Source: Thraustochytrium sp. TN22
Taxonomy: Eukaryota; Sar; Bigyra; Thraustochytrida; Thraustochytriidae
Length of the DNA: 36,464 bases
NCBI GenBank assembly: GCA_013306675.1
Contig: JABLUY010000310.1
Coordinates: 1-36,464 of the forward strand
Direction of reading: 5' to 3'
Positions within the stretch are counted from its first letter, which is position 1; each line of letters opens with the position of its first letter. A program made the position numbers and the translations under genes. Shown piece after piece: positions 34,670-36,464 of the stretch. The notes under the pieces were generated by a model, which was not told the DNA's origin, did not search any database, and saw only the letters and a program-made list of their open reading frames with translations.

Positions 34670-35965
34670 TCAGGACCCTAGGCGAGTTGGCGGACGCCGG
34701 CGCAGGCCGCGCAAGAGGCTGTCAATATCGTCGTCGAGCTCGAGCAAGGCATGGCTGGGGTCCAGTTCGTCAAAGTCAGCCTCGCAGAGAGCATCCGTGG
34801 GCCCGTGTCCTGGCGACGAGGGAGAAGCGGACTCAGAGCCGGACTCGTAGAGGTCGCTGCGGCTCGTCTGCGCGACGTCCAGGAGTGCTCCCTCGTCCTG
34901 GGCGCTGGCTCCACCCGAGGCAGGGGAATCTGAGAGGCTTTGCGTCATGTTGTTGGAGTCCTGTGGAGAGCCGCGCTTGCGGTCCTGCTGTTGGCGCAGA
35001 CGAGCCGCCGCAAGGGCGCCCGTCGTGTAGGTCTGCTTCAAGGGCGACGGCATGCGCTGCGCCTTGGCAAAGGTAGCAGGCCCGTTGAGGTCGTCGCCGA
35101 AGCTATTGACGATACGGTAGATGGGGCCCGGCCCACACGAGTCGGAGTGCGGCGCCGGGCGCGCACTCTCGCGCGCGAAGGAGTACGACTTGGGCGCCGG
35201 CGCCAGGCCCTTGCCCAGGTTGTGCGGCAGACACTTGAGGTTGTCGGCCTCGCGCTGGCGCTTAAGTTTGGCGGCCCGCTCCGGGTCGAGCCAGGCGTAC
35301 GGATCAGGCTTGGCTGCCTTGCGCTCGGGCGCGGTGCGCGGGCGCGCCTCGGCCGGGTCGGGCTCTTGCACGATCGGACCACGGTCGCCAGGCGCGCGGC
35401 CGATGGTGAAGGCGGGCCCGCGTGTGAGTGGGTCGAGCATCGTGCTGGTGGCCGGCGAGTACTTGAAGCCCGGCTCCGGGCTCTGGACGTATCCGTTCTT
35501 GGCGGCCCAGTCGCCTGTGTAGAGCTTATCGTAGTCCGCCGCCGCGGCCCTGTCGATCTTGAAGCCCGGCGATGACGGCGCCACGTAGGCCTCGGCGCGC
35601 AGCGCGTTCGGGTAGTGGCCCGGGCCGAGGTCGCCCGCGCTGCCGAGCGCGCCGGCGCGGATGTCGGAGCGCTGGCCGGAGAAGGCGGACGTGCACTTGC
35701 CGCGGCCGTGTTCGCGGCGGCCCTCGAGCGCCGCGTCCACCTCGTAGCTGGCCGGTCCCGGCGTGTCGAGCGGCAGCGTCTCCGGCACCGGCTTGCCCAG
35801 GTACATTTTGAGCACGTCATCCCTGGGCGCGGCGCCGAAGACCGCGCGCGGCGACGCCGGCGTCGTCCTGTCAAAAGCGCGCGTCACCGCGTCTCGCCCC
35901 AGCACCACGCTCGCCCTCTGCCTGCGCCGGCTGGCCGCCGCGCCCGGAGCCGTGCCGGCCCCCAT
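34670..35965 (-). CDS. SHIPPO/STPGR-repeat flagellar protein
   Basis: This intronless frame gives 431 residues. It contains spaced Pro-Gly-rich repeats of the sperm-tail (STPGR/SHIPPO) type: TPGPASYEVD (about 68-77), LGPGHYPN, SSPGFKIDR, PEPGFKYSP, GPAFTIGRAPGDRGP and CGPGPIYRI (about 278-286). Such repeats are found in proteins of axonemal microtubules, including inner-junction and doublet-associated proteins of cilia and flagella. The C-terminal 120 residues are Ser/Asp-rich and end with an acidic helix (LLELDDDIDSLLRGL) and a basic tail. The start at 35965 lies directly after a CTG/CAG-rich leader. The protein suggests that the organism makes flagellated cells. Exact ortholog assignment among STPGR proteins is not possible from repeats alone. 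Confidence 0.8.
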   Translation of the reverse strand: MGAGTAPGAAASRRRQRASVVLGRDAVTRAFDRTTPASPRAVFGAAPRDDVLKMYLGKPVPETLPLDTPGPASYEVDAALEGRREHGRGKCTSAFSGQRSDIRAGALGSAGDLGPGHYPNALRAEAYVAPSSPGFKIDRAAAADYDKLYTGDWAAKNGYVQSPEPGFKYSPATSTMLDPLTRGPAFTIGRAPGDRGPIVQEPDPAEARPRTAPERKAAKPDPYAWLDPERAAKLKRQREADNLKCLPHNLGKGLAPAPKSYSFARESARPAPHSDSCGPGPIYRIVNSFGDDLNGPATFAKAQRMPSPLKQTYTTGALAAARLRQQQDRKRGSPQDSNNMTQSLSDSPASGGASAQDEGALLDVAQTSRSDLYESGSESASPSSPGHGPTDALCEADFDELDPSHALLELDDDIDSLLRGLRRRPPTRLGS

Positions 35966-35967
35966 CT

Positions 35968-36072
35968 TGCTGCTGCTACTGCTGCCACTGCTGCTCTTCT
36001 TGTTGCTTTTGCTGCTGCTGCCGCCGCCGCCGCCGCTGCTGCTGCTACTGTGCTGCTGCTGCTGCTGCTGCT
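35968..36072. repeat. CTG/CAG-rich leader of STPGR gene
   Basis: Imperfect CTG triplets, interrupted by CTA, CCA, TTG and CCG, fill about 100 bases directly upstream of the STPGR start codon. Read from the gene's strand they are AGC/GCA units of the 5' UTR. The Leu- and Ala-rich open frames here follow the repeat. Confidence 0.85.
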
Positions 36073-36464
36073 ACTGCACGTCGCCTGCTCCAGCACGTCG
36101 CCCTTGCTACAAGCCACTGCCGACGCCCACGCCCATCCCCCGCCTCGCCCCGTCTTCGAGTCGTCGCCGCTCGCCTCGCCTCGCCCGCCTCGCCCTTGAT
36201 CGCCCCGCCGCGCCTGCCCTCGGTCCGCGCGGTCCCGCGCGGTCCGGCTCGCCTTGCCCTCAGCAACTTGAACTTGAAGTCCACCCTGCTTCCAGTGTCC
36301 CCTGTCCACCGCGCTCACCAGCAGGTCCATCACGGCCCCGCCCGAGTCCGCGCCGCCCCTGCACGGCACGCGCACCACCGCGGGGATGCACCGCGAGGCA
36401 GGCTCGCGCGCGGGGGCCAGCCAGGGGTTTAAGTCACTTTCTAGTTTTCTCCCCCCAACCTGCG
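36073..36464. other. Right end of window, promoter side of STPGR gene
   Basis: About 390 bases with CGCCTCGCC-type repeats (36150-36190). No gene was recognised; a gene entering from the right cannot be excluded. The last 30 bases include a less GC-rich patch with a C-run. Confidence 0.5.

Noticed and set aside
1-36464. tRNA, rRNA or intact transposon genes
   Set aside because: No cloverleaf, rRNA core, reverse transcriptase, integrase or transposase motif was recognised by eye; short tRNA genes could still be missed without a covariance-model search.

Overview
The window is nuclear DNA of a eukaryotic microbe. It has very high GC, GT..AG introns, a cytosolic ribosomal protein, a class I histone deacetylase, an ER SNARE, a twin-CX9C mitochondrial protein and a sperm-tail-type PG-repeat protein that points to a flagellated stage. 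Introns are few: I can place six, of about 89, 107, 140, 207, 255 and 449 nt, all in short conserved genes. The long genes are single open frames. GC-rich, intron-poor, compact and flagellate would fit a thraustochytrid-like stramenopile. That placement is an inference from style and gene content; no diagnostic marker is present.

Layout. 0.3-1.4 kb: acidic low-complexity protein (+). 1.6-3.2 kb: class I HDAC (-, 3 exons), head-to-head with RPS18 (3.5-4.5 kb, +, 3 exons) over a short promoter carrying an 18-bp tandem repeat and a TTAGGG-type telo-box-like element. 5.2-6.8 kb: SAP-domain, NuSAP-like protein with a KEN box (+). 7.2-8.0 kb: Use1-type SNARE (-). 8.0-9.45 kb: gene-poor stretch with short coding-looking remnants on both strands. 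9.45-10.8 kb: membrane protein that starts with a Hint (hedgehog/intein) domain (-). 11.95-12.97 kb: unrecognised protein with a repeated Ser/Asp-rich tail (-). 13.1-13.5 kb: interspersed repeat cluster. 14.6-15.4 kb: CHCHD2/Mix17-like protein (+, 2 exons). 15.9-17.1 kb: DMT/EamA-type transporter (+), convergent with a METTL21-type methyltransferase (17.2-18.05 kb, -). 19.3-20.25 kb: calcineurin-B-like (CBL-type) Ca2+ sensor (+, 2 exons). 20.7-27.4 kb: one 2245-residue secreted protein with two C-type-lectin-like domains and long helical regions (-). 27.6-27.9 kb: possible small secreted repeat peptide (-). 27.9-28.3 kb: three-copy repeat. 28.5-32.1 kb: allantoinase/dihydroorotase-like protein that has lost most metal ligands and carries a disordered insert of about 600 residues (-). 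32.1-34.6 kb: no confident gene. 34.7-36.0 kb: SHIPPO/STPGR flagellar protein (-).

The genes do not form a pathway; this is an ordinary eukaryotic neighbourhood of unrelated units. The most unusual content is four lineage-specific proteins: the Hint-first membrane protein, the giant lectin-like secreted protein, the degenerate amidohydrolase with its insert, and the CBL-type sensor. There are also several short repeat families and palindromes near gene ends. Nothing resembling a virus, a CRISPR array, an intact transposon or an rRNA/tRNA gene was recognised.
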